64,000 nt of DNA from Legionella sainthelensi. GTDB taxonomy: Bacteria > Pseudomonadota > Gammaproteobacteria > Legionellales > Legionellaceae. The stretch covers positions 1,437,501 through 1,501,500 of the forward strand of contig NZ_LR134388.1 of assembly GCF_900637685.1 (NCBI RefSeq), read 5' to 3'. This document shows, piece by piece, positions 7,603 to 16,689 of this stretch (its first letter is position 1; every line of letters begins with the position of its first letter). Below the pieces are notes generated by a model that worked only from the letters and a program-made list of their open reading frames with translations, made no database searches and was not told the origin of the DNA. The position numbers were made by a program, and so were the translations under genes.

Positions 7603-9000
7603 ATGCCAAAAGTTAGAGGCCCTAGAGACGGTAAAGTGATTACCGCTAGTTTTGATGGAAAAGAAAAAAGTCTTTTTCCTTCTTTAAAGACTACAAAAGA
7701 TTTAGTTTTGTTGAGCATTCGAGGAAATGAATATTGCACAGGTGACTATCTAGGAGCCATTGTGCAGCAAGCTGTTGCTACTCATCAAACACCTGTAGAT
7801 CATTCTGGTGTGAAAGGAAAAACAACTTTCTTAATTGCTGATGAAATTTATTGGCATAATATCAAGCAGTTGATCTCTAGCGAACCAGAAGTTGAGCGAT
7901 TGAAGCAGGAGGCTATAACGATAGGTGATGATTATTTTTTAACCAATTTAAAGTCTTTTTTAACTCCATTGAATATGACTATCGAGCAATTCAATGAAAA
8001 ATATCCTGATCAATCGGTTAATGAAATGATTACCATTATTAATCAACTGGCTGAGGAACAAGGAAAAAACTTCGAAATTGTTCGTTGGAAAACTTGGGTT
8101 GCTCAAAATGAAGGCCAAGAAAAAATCAATAAACTGATGAATTTTTATGATTCGGTGGAAGGGCTTAAAGAATCGGTTAGTAAGACACAAAATGATTTTG
8201 TTAAGCGGCATGGCAAAGACGGTGATGAGGAGTTATGGAGACTTCGTTCCCATGACTATTTAACTGAAGAAAGCCCGGCGGTGATGTGGTTGGCAGCCTC
8301 TTTAGGATACAATTTTATAATCTATCCTGGTGAGATTTTACCTCCTTTTGAAGCAACAAAAGAGTTCTTTGTTGTACCAAAACATGTTCCGCGAATTTCA
8401 CAAGGAAAGAATATCCTAGAGGAGTGTGAGCATAATGAATATAGCCTTCATACCGATGATCCCACTCGCTTAGTAAATTGGTTAGAAGTTAATTTTAAAA
8501 GAAGTCATCCACCAAAACAGCCTGTAGTTTCCGTAGAAAGCCATACCCATTCAGTGGATAAGTCATTGAGTTCTGTAGAAAAACCATCTACGCCTTTAGA
8601 GAAAAAAATGAGCTTTTTTTCTCCTTCATCACCAAGAAAAAAAGCTAAAGTTGGTGTGCTTGATACCCCAAGGGAAGAAACAGTAACAATGGATATGTCG
8701 TTTTCTAATCAGAATGTATTAATGCTTGGCTCCGCTCTTGAAGGAATAGGTAAAGCAATTATCAATACCTATTCAAATGGAAACAAGACACCAAACAATG
8801 CATCTGTTTTGTCCGATGCGTTTGCGGGAATTACTAAAGAAATACTAACAAGCGATCTTTCTTCGTCAGATAAGATGAATTTTTTAGTAGGTATTCTTAA
8901 TGGCGTTATGAAAACAAATGGGACTTCTTGTACCTCTTCATCTGATACTCCTTCTGATAATATGTTGTTAGGATATCCTAGGCAATCGCGTTGTATGTAA
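7603..9000 (+). CDS. tRNA-dependent cyclodipeptide synthase-like protein with C-terminal extension
   Basis: 465 residues. The first about 265 look like a cyclodipeptide synthase (CDPS), enzymes that take two aminoacyl-tRNAs and make a cyclic dipeptide. Visible matches: nucleophile-type Ser38 at the end of a strand (LVLLSIRG) before an NEY motif; FLIADEIYWHN at 76-86, the expected second strand; Y219xxxE223 (DYLTEES), the AlbC Tyr178/Glu182 pair; and Y241-P242. With Gly41 in place of Asn this is the XYP subgroup pattern. A roughly 40-residue insertion separates the halves. Residues 300-465 are an extra Ser/Thr-rich tail containing PRKKAKV (344-350), similar to a monopartite nuclear localisation signal. 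No tailoring enzyme is adjacent. CDPS genes occur in Legionella relatives. The tail suggests a secreted, host-directed variant, which is inference. Confidence 0.65.
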   Translation: MPKVRGPRDGKVITASFDGKEKSLFPSLKTTKDLVLLSIRGNEYCTGDYLGAIVQQAVATHQTPVDHSGVKGKTTFLIADEIYWHNIKQLISSEPEVERLKQEAITIGDDYFLTNLKSFLTPLNMTIEQFNEKYPDQSVNEMITIINQLAEEQGKNFEIVRWKTWVAQNEGQEKINKLMNFYDSVEGLKESVSKTQNDFVKRHGKDGDEELWRLRSHDYLTEESPAVMWLAASLGYNFIIYPGEILPPFEATKEFFVVPKHVPRISQGKNILEECEHNEYSLHTDDPTRLVNWLEVNFKRSHPPKQPVVSVESHTHSVDKSLSSVEKPSTPLEKKMSFFSPSSPRKKAKVGVLDTPREETVTMDMSFSNQNVLMLGSALEGIGKAIINTYSNGNKTPNNASVLSDAFAGITKEILTSDLSSSDKMNFLVGILNGVMKTNGTSCTSSSDTPSDNMLLGYPRQSRCM

Positions 9001-9046
9001 AAAAAGAATTCTTAGTTTAGTCTGTAACGAGAGTGTTTTATAAAAA

Positions 9047-9085
9047 TTTATGTACCATATGCTGCATGTCAGCATGGTACATAAA
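9047..9085 (-). terminator. Hairpin terminator
   Basis: TTTATGTACCAT (9047-9058) pairs perfectly with 9074-9085, with additional GCTG/CAGC pairing inside. On the minus strand the stem is followed by a T-rich stretch, so it best serves the minus gene ending at 9252. It may also stop the plus gene ending at 9000. Confidence 0.6.
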
Positions 9086-9251
9086 AAATGAAAACCAGGT
9101 TAGAGCCAACAAACTGTTAACTCTTTTACGTAGCGCCCCACTTTAGGCTCTCTACATTATTGGAAGCTCCTTCGGATAAATCCTCTACTTTTGTACTCTC
9201 CCTCACTTTCTATTCTTGCGTCTTATTTGAAACTTAGTGAATAACGCGACC

Positions 9252-10450
9252 TTATAATAAATTCTGAATTGCAATTGCGGCAACACCCACAGCAACAGCT
9301 TGTAGAGTATATCTGCTGGGTAGATTATTTTTAAAAAATCCATAATAATCATTGTTAGACGAAGTTTCTAAATAAGAGGATACTTCTCTCTTTTTAGACA
9401 CTGATTGAAATCCGATATTTTTTTCTATTTTTGCATCGGTAAGTAATTTAAACTTTTGCGTCTGTTCTTTTTGCTGTTGTATTTCTTTCTTAAGGGCTAT
9501 TTCACTTTTAAGGTTGCTTTGCTCATGCTCTAATTTTCGCAGCTGTCTTTGTAATTTGGTGCAATAGGATTTTGAGGTATTATTCTGCAGTTCTTGCTTC
9601 AAATCATTTTGGGTCTGAGTGAGGTGTTTATGAGCCGTTTTTAGATTTTTGATCTCTGATACTTCAATAAATATAGACATGAGCCAATAAAATGCCTTAG
9701 TAAAAAACCATTTATTTTTCCATTCTTTGTTTAATTGAAAATAATCTTGTTTTGCTTGTTTAAAAGCAGATAATTTTTGATCAATTAAGTCGGCTTTAAT
9801 TTTTAACTGATTCCATTTATGGTTTAACAATTCAAGTGACTTTTCGAGAGTTGTTATCTCATCTCGTGGTGGTAGCTGGACTTTTATTTCATTCTTAGGA
9901 GGCTCAGCCTGGCAATCAAATGTTTTTATGAGTCTTGAAGTATACTCGATTATTGATTCCTCCTCTTGTTTTAAAAATAAGGACTCATCAACATTTAAAT
10001 TTTGTTTCAGGTAATATTGGCGAATTTCTTGCAGTAGCGCTTGTGCTTGGATGGCGGTGGTGATTTTTTTTGATTAATACCATCAATTACTTTGCTTCGA
10101 AACCAATTGATAGTTCCTTGATAACTTACATTCTGATAATTGAGTAAATGTTGATAATAGATGAGGGCAAAAATAAAGCTTTGTGGACTGGTTATCTTGG
10201 GTAAATAAAATGTATGTTCGTGGTTATTCGTGGTATAGCAAATTTCATTTTGAAAAAATTTTGCTTTTTCATGTAATTGTTCTGACACTTGTTGAATTTC
10301 CAAGAGCCCAAGCTTTTCTATAATTAAGCCAGTTTCAATCAAATTTTTAGCTGTAGAAATTTGTCTTGAGTATTCTATGTCTTGAGTCGAAACTTGAAGA
10401 TTCTCAATACACTCTTTGAATTGTTGCCAATATGTAGTCATTGAAATCAT
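9252..10450 (-). pseudogene. Coiled-coil protein with C-terminal hydrophobic tail, one gene broken by an A8 run
   Basis: Two open stretches (10450-10007 and about 10080-9252) are in different frames and overlap at a run of eight T on the plus strand (10064-10071, A8 in the gene). With one more A the reading passes from GINQKK to ITTAIQAQALLQEI and stays open to 9252, giving a protein of about 399 residues. The N-terminal part is soluble. The second half is a long Gln/Lys/Glu-rich coiled coil, with a tryptophan-rich hydrophobic patch (WKNKWFFTKAFYWLMSIF) and a short hydrophobic C-terminus. No family recognised. It resembles Legionella effector-type coiled-coil proteins. Either the gene is decayed or the base is missing from the assembly. 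Confidence 0.6.
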
Positions 10451-10594
10451 GATAAATGATTCTCCAGAATGATAAATATATTTCTAATGTAAACTGCTCA
10501 TTTGAAAAAAGCTATCGTTCTCAGAAAAATTTATTTTTCGGAATTAATGACAATAAATATCTTCGAATTATTTTTATTCAGTCTTTGTTGGATA

Positions 10595-11635
10595 TTAGAT
10601 TAATTGATCCCGTGCTTGCAAAAGTTCTTGCAGGGATTTAGGTAATATTTTGCGTATTTCAGCGGTCATCTTTTGTTCGTGTTTCTGCCAAAGGATGCCT
10701 AAATAAATGATACCTAACCCAATAGCCGTAAGAATTATGGGAAAAAGATAACTGTCTTTAAATATATCATAAGCAAGATGCCCTAAATAAAAGCAAACGC
10801 CGATGCCACCAAAAACAGTAAATACTTTTCTACTCAGAATTATTCCGATTAAAATAAGTAATAGATTGATACATAAGTAAATAAATTTAGACAATTCATA
10901 GTCTGAATGTTGTGCGCTTAATCCGCCCCAAAATGTAAGTACACCAAATAGATACAACCAGTAAGCATAATCTTCGGATTGCCTGGATCGAAAATCAACC
11001 CAAAATCCAATGAGTAGCATAATTAATCCAAAATACATAGACACTTTCTCACTTAGATCAAAAGCGCTTTCTCCGCCAGTAAGCATGGCGGTAAGATCCA
11101 TCGACATATACCATAATGTAACTGCTATTGGCATGATCATATACGGATAGCGGTAAATCCATGCCATAATAATGCCAACAGCAAGGGTACCCAGTTCCAT
11201 GAATATCCAATGCCATTTTATATAGTAATTATACTCACGAAAAACAGTATCATCAGGAGGCCACCATCCCATTCCTTTTTGTAAACCATAAATCGCCAAT
11301 GGTGTGAGGCATACAACAAATGTGGCGCATATTTCAGCGGGAACAATAAATCCTTTTTTGTTAAAAATATCGGATAAGGATAATCCTAATATGGCATAAC
11401 AGATGCAGAGAAATAATATACCCCAACCCCCAAAAAGCTCCCATCCTAGAGTCATAAATAGGCTCATTGCACCAATTGCAATTAATCCTCCTAAATAATA
11501 GAGAACATTAGTTAACCCAAATCCTTTGTTTTGACCAGGTTGTTTTCTAACGAATTCGATAAGCTCTTCTGATTGCTTTTGGGTTATGATCTGTGCTTCA
11601 ACAGCTTTATTAATGATGTCTCGAGTAATATTCAT
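10595..11635 (-). CDS. DUF2157-like polytopic membrane protein
   Basis: 346 residues. A short N-terminal soluble segment (IINKAVEAQIITQKQSEELIEFV) resembles the start of DUF2157 proteins. About nine or ten hydrophobic helices follow from residue 45 to 325, then a charged tail (KHEQKMTAEIRKILPKSL). An inner membrane location is clear. The function is unknown in the family. Spaced about 90 bases from the upstream minus gene at 11727, so co-transcription is possible. Confidence 0.6.
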   Translation of the reverse strand: MNITRDIINKAVEAQIITQKQSEELIEFVRKQPGQNKGFGLTNVLYYLGGLIAIGAMSLFMTLGWELFGGWGILFLCICYAILGLSLSDIFNKKGFIVPAEICATFVVCLTPLAIYGLQKGMGWWPPDDTVFREYNYYIKWHWIFMELGTLAVGIIMAWIYRYPYMIMPIAVTLWYMSMDLTAMLTGGESAFDLSEKVSMYFGLIMLLIGFWVDFRSRQSEDYAYWLYLFGVLTFWGGLSAQHSDYELSKFIYLCINLLLILIGIILSRKVFTVFGGIGVCFYLGHLAYDIFKDSYLFPIILTAIGLGIIYLGILWQKHEQKMTAEIRKILPKSLQELLQARDQLI

Positions 11636-11726
11636 TGCTGCTTCCTTGAAGCATGTCTTTTATCAATTATAGCTTAGAAATTTAATTCAAAGCGCTTACA
11701 GAAGTTGTTCGAGAAACAAAGGAAGC

Positions 11727-13127
11727 TTATCGCAACATCTCTGGAGTAAATAATTTTCCATTCACAATAATCTGTTGGTTTTCTAATTTAAATTGAAGGA
11801 TATAATCGTTGTCTTTAATTTTTAAAAAGCCTTTTTCGACCAAATTTTGTAATATCTGATTGGTTTGATTTTTTGCTTCTTCATCTAAATCGGGTGTTCT
11901 TGATGTTGGATTCGCAGGAGATTGAGCGGATGCGTCTTGGGTTTGAGAAGTCGGTTCCGTTTCTTGGCGACTGCTTAAGTCACTCCTGATTGATGAGGTT
12001 ATCAGCTCTTTTACTATCGTAATTGGTGCTTTAAAATAACCTTGGCCTTGAGCTTGTTGCATCGCTTTGGATAAGTCATTTATTTCTGTTTTTGGAAGTG
12101 ATATTTTAAAATTACCTACAATTTTTCCTTCAGGTAAATTGATAGTCATTTCAGAAAGTTCTAATACAGGACCTTTGCTAAGAAGCTTCGGTAATTGAGT
12201 AGCCAGGTCTAATGCCACAAGATGAGAAGCATCGGTTTGCAACATACTAAATGTTTGTTTATTCAGTTTCGCCATAACTTCTGGATCTAAGTTTTTTAGA
12301 CTCAATTTCAACATGGCTGGACTGTAATTTTGATTGTTAGCCAATAATTTTTGCAATGAAAGTTTACAATCAAAATTTAGTGTTTCATTTTTGATGTCAG
12401 AACTTAAAATGAAGTCGAGTTCTTGCATGTCTAATATATTTTGGTTGTTTGAGGTTAAGGAAATAGAAGAAATATTAAAATAGGACTTCCCAATCCATAG
12501 CCACTCTTGTATGCGTTTAGAATTAAATGAATATGTTATTGCGCCTATTTTAAAGACAGAATTATTGCCATAACCATCCATTCCATAGAGTTTTAAATAG
12601 CTATCTAAGTTATCTATATTTGAAGAAAGACTAAGTAAAGCACTTAATCCCATCCAATTAAATTGAAATTCTTCATTATTGGATGCTTCCTTAACATGCA
12701 TCCCAAAAGATGGGAGGTTGTATTTTATAATGATTTGGTTTAAATAATTGATGAATGCTCCATAATGAGTTTCTGGTTGCGTTGTAACTGCCCCAATTCC
12801 AAAACGTATTCCATTACTTGTAAAAAAAACAGGCCCATGTTTGATAGTAATAGGTAGCGTCATTTCAAAATCAAGCGGAGGTTCTGTTTGGGAGACGCCA
12901 TTTTTATCCGTAATCGTTTGTGCGGGGATATGCAGTTTGAAGACCCATAAAGCCTCAGATGAGAACCAACCATGTTGAAATTTATCAATCTGAAGATTCA
13001 TTATGGAGTTCTGGGGGATTTTATTGATGACTTTATTTAGGGTGCTTTGCACCATAAGACCCATGAGATCATAAGTAATAAGTACGAGTACTACTAGAGA
13101 TATGGGAAATCCAATCCATTTTTTCAT
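11727..13127 (-). CDS. DUF945 (YdgA-like) protein
   Basis: 466 residues with one N-terminal membrane anchor (WIGFPISLVVLVLITYDLM) and a periplasmic-facing body. The early features FQHGWFSSEA and the long beta-rich middle are those of the YdgA/DUF945 family, which has distant likeness to AsmA-type proteins. A low-complexity Thr/Ser/Gln/Pro linker lies near 395-415, ahead of a C-terminal segment ending in ENQQIIVNGKLF. Molecular role unknown. Inner-membrane-anchored periplasmic protein is the safest description. Confidence 0.75.
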   Translation of the reverse strand: MKKWIGFPISLVVLVLITYDLMGLMVQSTLNKVINKIPQNSIMNLQIDKFQHGWFSSEALWVFKLHIPAQTITDKNGVSQTEPPLDFEMTLPITIKHGPVFFTSNGIRFGIGAVTTQPETHYGAFINYLNQIIIKYNLPSFGMHVKEASNNEEFQFNWMGLSALLSLSSNIDNLDSYLKLYGMDGYGNNSVFKIGAITYSFNSKRIQEWLWIGKSYFNISSISLTSNNQNILDMQELDFILSSDIKNETLNFDCKLSLQKLLANNQNYSPAMLKLSLKNLDPEVMAKLNKQTFSMLQTDASHLVALDLATQLPKLLSKGPVLELSEMTINLPEGKIVGNFKISLPKTEINDLSKAMQQAQGQGYFKAPITIVKELITSSIRSDLSSRQETEPTSQTQDASAQSPANPTSRTPDLDEEAKNQTNQILQNLVEKGFLKIKDNDYILQFKLENQQIIVNGKLFTPEMLR

Positions 13128-13328
13128 TATGATTTAACTGTATTCCGTTGCCTATGTTATTTAGTATTAGTCTAAAAAATATGTTTTGTAAATTTATGAT
13201 ACTTGCATGCAAGCAAGTAGTTCTTTAGTGAATTTGTAATGAATTTAGGATTTATGGACAAATTATAATATTCAGCTCTATGTCCGAGACCGAATAGGTG
13301 GAGTTGGAATATAAATTGTCAATAGGTC

Positions 13329-14544
13329 CTAATGTTGTTCAAAATAATCGGGTGGCACACCATAAATGGAACAAGCCAGGGCTTTACTGGATTTGTTCTC
13401 CCAATCAGGATTTTTTAAAACATCCATCGCATTATCATAACCTGTTTTCATACGATAATTGATTGCTGAGCGAACAAAGTTGTAATCTTTGAACGAATGG
13501 GCAAAAGGGGTTCCGCGATAAATGATATGTACCACGCTGAAGTGTTTGCTATGTCCTAATTCCAGTATTTTTTTACTTCAGGATCTTTTTTTACTTCTGG
13601 GCTTAATTTTTCACCTAAAAACTGTATGGCTGCCTGTAAGTTTTGGCGACTGGTGTAAACATTTGTAAGTCGTCTAGAATGACTTGCATAACGAATATCT
13701 TTTTGTCTTTCCTCAAGCTCATCCATGGTTTGCGGTAATCGTCCGCGTAGACTGAAACAATCGACTACAAAACATAATGTGTCCAGTTCTGGTAAGGCAT
13801 CCAGCACGGTTACAAGGGGCGTATTCGCATAAATACCACCGTCCCAATAATAATCATCACCAATTTTAATTGCAGGGAAGCCTGGAGGAAGAGCTCCGCT
13901 TGCCATCACATGCTCTGCCGTAATGGTCATTTTTTGATTATTAAAAAACTCCATTTCACCGGATGATAAATTGACTGCTCCGAGACATAGGGTAATTTTT
14001 TATCATTAATGCGATCAAAATCAATTAAATCCTCTAATGTCTTTTTGAGAATAGAGGTATCATAATAACTAAGCTTATCAGGCGTATCATAAGTTATAGG
14101 GGTTGGCGGAATAACCCGTGGTTTAAAAAAACCATCTAGGCCATAGAGCACTGCATGCATAGCACCCATTTGATTGTGCATATGATGTAAAAAATTTGGA
14201 ATTTCTCCATCATAAAATATATCTGTCCATATTTTGGGTACAATTGTATCCCAAAACGTGGTTAATTTTTCAATTTGCTTGTTTCTTGGATTACCAGCAA
14301 TAATCGCACTGTTAATGGAGCCTATCGAAACTCCTGCTAGAAAATCAGGATTGTAGCCTTTTTTGTGGATAGCGCAAAATGCCCCGACCTGATAAGCTCC
14401 TAATGCACCGCCTCCCTGAAATACACAGGCAATTCTTTCGTAAGTTTGTTTGGTATTTTTTAAAGCGGTGGTAGGTTTATTGATACGGCATAAAGGGCCT
14501 TTATGATGTTTTGATGATGCTTCTTCTTTAATTTTTCTGCCCAT
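13329..14544 (-). pseudogene. Patatin-like phospholipase with DUF3734, two homopolymer frame breaks
   Basis: Three open pieces read as one patatin. Piece 1 has the oxyanion loop GGGALGAYQVG (44-54) and nucleophile G71-V-S73-I-G75. Piece 2 has the catalytic Asp motif WDGGIYANTPL. Piece 3 is the C-terminal DUF3734 part (VHIIYRGTPFAHSF...). The breaks fall in plus-strand T6 at 13996-14001 and T7 at 13568-13574. One added base in each restores DKKITLCLGAVNLSSGEME and VKKILELGHSKHFSVVHI, which are sensible patatin sequence. Intact, it would be about 405 residues and would hydrolyse membrane lipid acyl esters. All catalytic residues are present, so the breaks look technical or very recent. Confidence 0.85.
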
Positions 14545-14743
14545 GCTTATGATTCCTACTGTCCTTATTATTCATAATTATAACTGATAATTTTGGAGTT
14601 TTGGCAAAAATAAAGTTCTTTCTTGGAAAAAAGAGTCAACATCAAAAAAATTATTTGATTTAAAATTGAAAAGTCCTTTTATCAATCAAAGAAATGTCAC
14701 ACTCGTTAACAGCAAAATATAAATTAAAACTCTAGGGACTTGC

Positions 14744-15855
14744 CTAATATCGTGGGAAGATGCTCTCGAGTGGTGTTGACATGGTATTTTGTTGAAGTTT
14801 ATTGGTGAGTTGCTCCAATCCAATAAGCGCGAATATTTTTACTGGTTCTAATGTAAGAGAACACTCAGTAAATAAGGGATCCAGGGTCGCTATATTTTTA
14901 ATGTCTTCATTTATTTTTTTGATTAAACTCTCCAGGGCGTTTTTTGTCTCGATTAAGGTATGGCTCGGATGGAGTAATGTGATGCGTTTCGATAACTTAT
15001 TTATCACTTTTAATAGTAAAACACATACCTCATTTACTTTATTGCCTACAGTTTCATCATTGTTAATAATTGTGTTAAGTACTTCAATCAATTGATTTGA
15101 ATTTTTAATGGTTTTGCCTTCGATAATTAATCCAGCTTTGGTAATACCTGTTGAAGGCACACCTCCTTTTTTTGTAGTGATTTGCTTAGCGTAAAACAAA
15201 CTTCATGAAGTCTATGGATAAATATTTCCTCAAGAATATGAGTACAAATTGAGTGGAAGAATGTGGTGCTCTTATCAGCCTCTTCTGCATATTTTTTCAC
15301 TTCTCTATCTAATTGCTGAATTTTTTGTATATGTAAATCTTGGTGGTTAATTTTTTTCCATTCTTTGATCAGCAAGGGCATTTTAAGTAAATGTTGCATG
15401 GGGTGAATCAGTCCGTCTAATAGTGAGCTATATTGTATTGATTTTTTAAATTCATGCAGCGATGGTTGAAATAACCTCATGGTTGATTCGTAATAAACGC
15501 CGACCATTTTACTTGGTTCAAGAAACAATATGCCAAACTCTGCGTTGACTCTCGTTGCAAAATGTTCAATGAATGAATTGATTTTGTCTAACAATTCGTC
15601 TTCTTTTTCGCAACGACTTAGGTATTCTTCGTTAAACTCTAGGGTAATTGGAGTGCATTCTGCAATTTTGTTGTATTGTGTTATTTGGAGTTCCACGAGC
15701 ATTTTAAAAGGCTCAGGGAGTTGATTGATATGTTGTTGTACCTTTTCATGTTTTACCCAAGTGCTAATCGATTTTGCGGATTGAATTACCGCATTTGTTG
15801 TTCTGTTAAATTCAAGGATGCTCCGGGCTAAATTAATGAGATCTTTATTCATCAT
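14744..15855 (-). pseudogene. Helical protein of unknown function, split at an A7 run
   Basis: Two open stretches overlap at plus-strand T7, 15167-15173. Adding one base joins SLQKK to GGVPSTGITKAGLIIEG and gives one protein of about 370 residues from 15855 to 14744. It is predicted to be almost entirely helical and soluble, with Asp/Glu/Lys-rich amphipathic helices and no catalytic motif I recognise. SD-like GGAGAAATG precedes the ATG at 15853-15855. Unknown function. Confidence 0.55.
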
Positions 15856-16004
15856 TTCTCCAAATTAAAACGTGTTTAAACCAATTAAAGATTATACTTC
15901 ACCTAAAGTGTCCGTATTGGATACATATTGAGTTTTATAAAATACTTGTTGTGCATGAAAAGTTAGAGTTGTTGTTTCCAATCTGAAATGTTTTCTGATT
16001 TTAG

Positions 16005-16463
16005 CTATTGGCAGGGCTTAGGTTGTTTTTTTCGAGTCCAGTAGAGAATGAATGCACTGGCAATTGCTGGAATTATTGCCAAGAAAGCAAAACCAAATAA
16101 ATAAGAGAAAACTAGCTCAATAAAAGGTGCTAAGAAAATAAGGAAGAACTCGGGGAACCTCCACACAATCAATTGGCGAATCAACGCATCTAATATAAAT
16201 AATATTAATAATGAAAGGTTACCTATATGAAATCCTAAAATAAAGTAGGGATAGGGTAGATCTGCAAGTGTTTGACTTTTGAATACAAACAACAATGCTG
16301 TGGCAATAAAGGTAGAAAGAAAAATTAAAGTGCCACTGAGCATTGAGTAGGGTGCGATAAGCGTAGAAACAGCTTCCCTATAACCAAAGATAATGAGCCA
16401 AAGCACACTGCCTAATAGCCAAAAAATAAGGAGATATAAAGCAAATAATCTAAATTTTTTCAT
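16005..16463 (-). CDS. Small four-helix membrane protein
   Basis: 152 residues with four clear hydrophobic helices (about 7-30, 42-62, 72-95 and 105-140) and a basic C-terminal tail (YWTRKKQPKPCQ). The helices are Leu/Ile/Phe-rich with a Pro in the last loop. No signal peptide beyond the first helix and no known family. Monocistronic. It is divergent from the P-type ATPase gene starting at 16690. Confidence 0.55.
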   Translation of the reverse strand: MKKFRLFALYLLIFWLLGSVLWLIIFGYREAVSTLIAPYSMLSGTLIFLSTFIATALLFVFKSQTLADLPYPYFILGFHIGNLSLLILFILDALIRQLIVWRFPEFFLIFLAPFIELVFSYLFGFAFLAIIPAIASAFILYWTRKKQPKPCQ

Positions 16464-16558
16464 GTAATTATTTCATCCTAAGTATAATATTTTTTCAAAT
16501 CCTCTTGAACCTTTTATACGGATAAGTTATTTATCAAGATGATATCTAAATATCCAGC

Positions 16559-16644
16559 AATTTCTCAATAAGTCCGGACAAATACTTGCTTCCTACGTCC
16601 GATTGTGAGTAGAAGATCTCTTTTACCCGGATTATTGAGAAATT
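16559..16644. repeat. Inverted repeat upstream of the P-type ATPase gene
   Basis: AATTTCTCAATAAGTCCGG (16559-16577) is matched by its complement at 16627-16644 with only one bulged base. The arms are about 49 bases apart and the right arm ends 45 bases before the ATG at 16690. It could be a long leader hairpin, a regulator site or an old miniature element. Confidence 0.6.
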
Positions 16645-16689
16645 ACACTCTCTAATAAAATTTTATGGGCGATCAAAGGGATTGACGAC

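Noticed and set aside
13201..13218. ACTTGC...GCAAGT palindrome as operator or terminator
   Set aside because: Short, with no T tract and no conserved partner. Too little to call.
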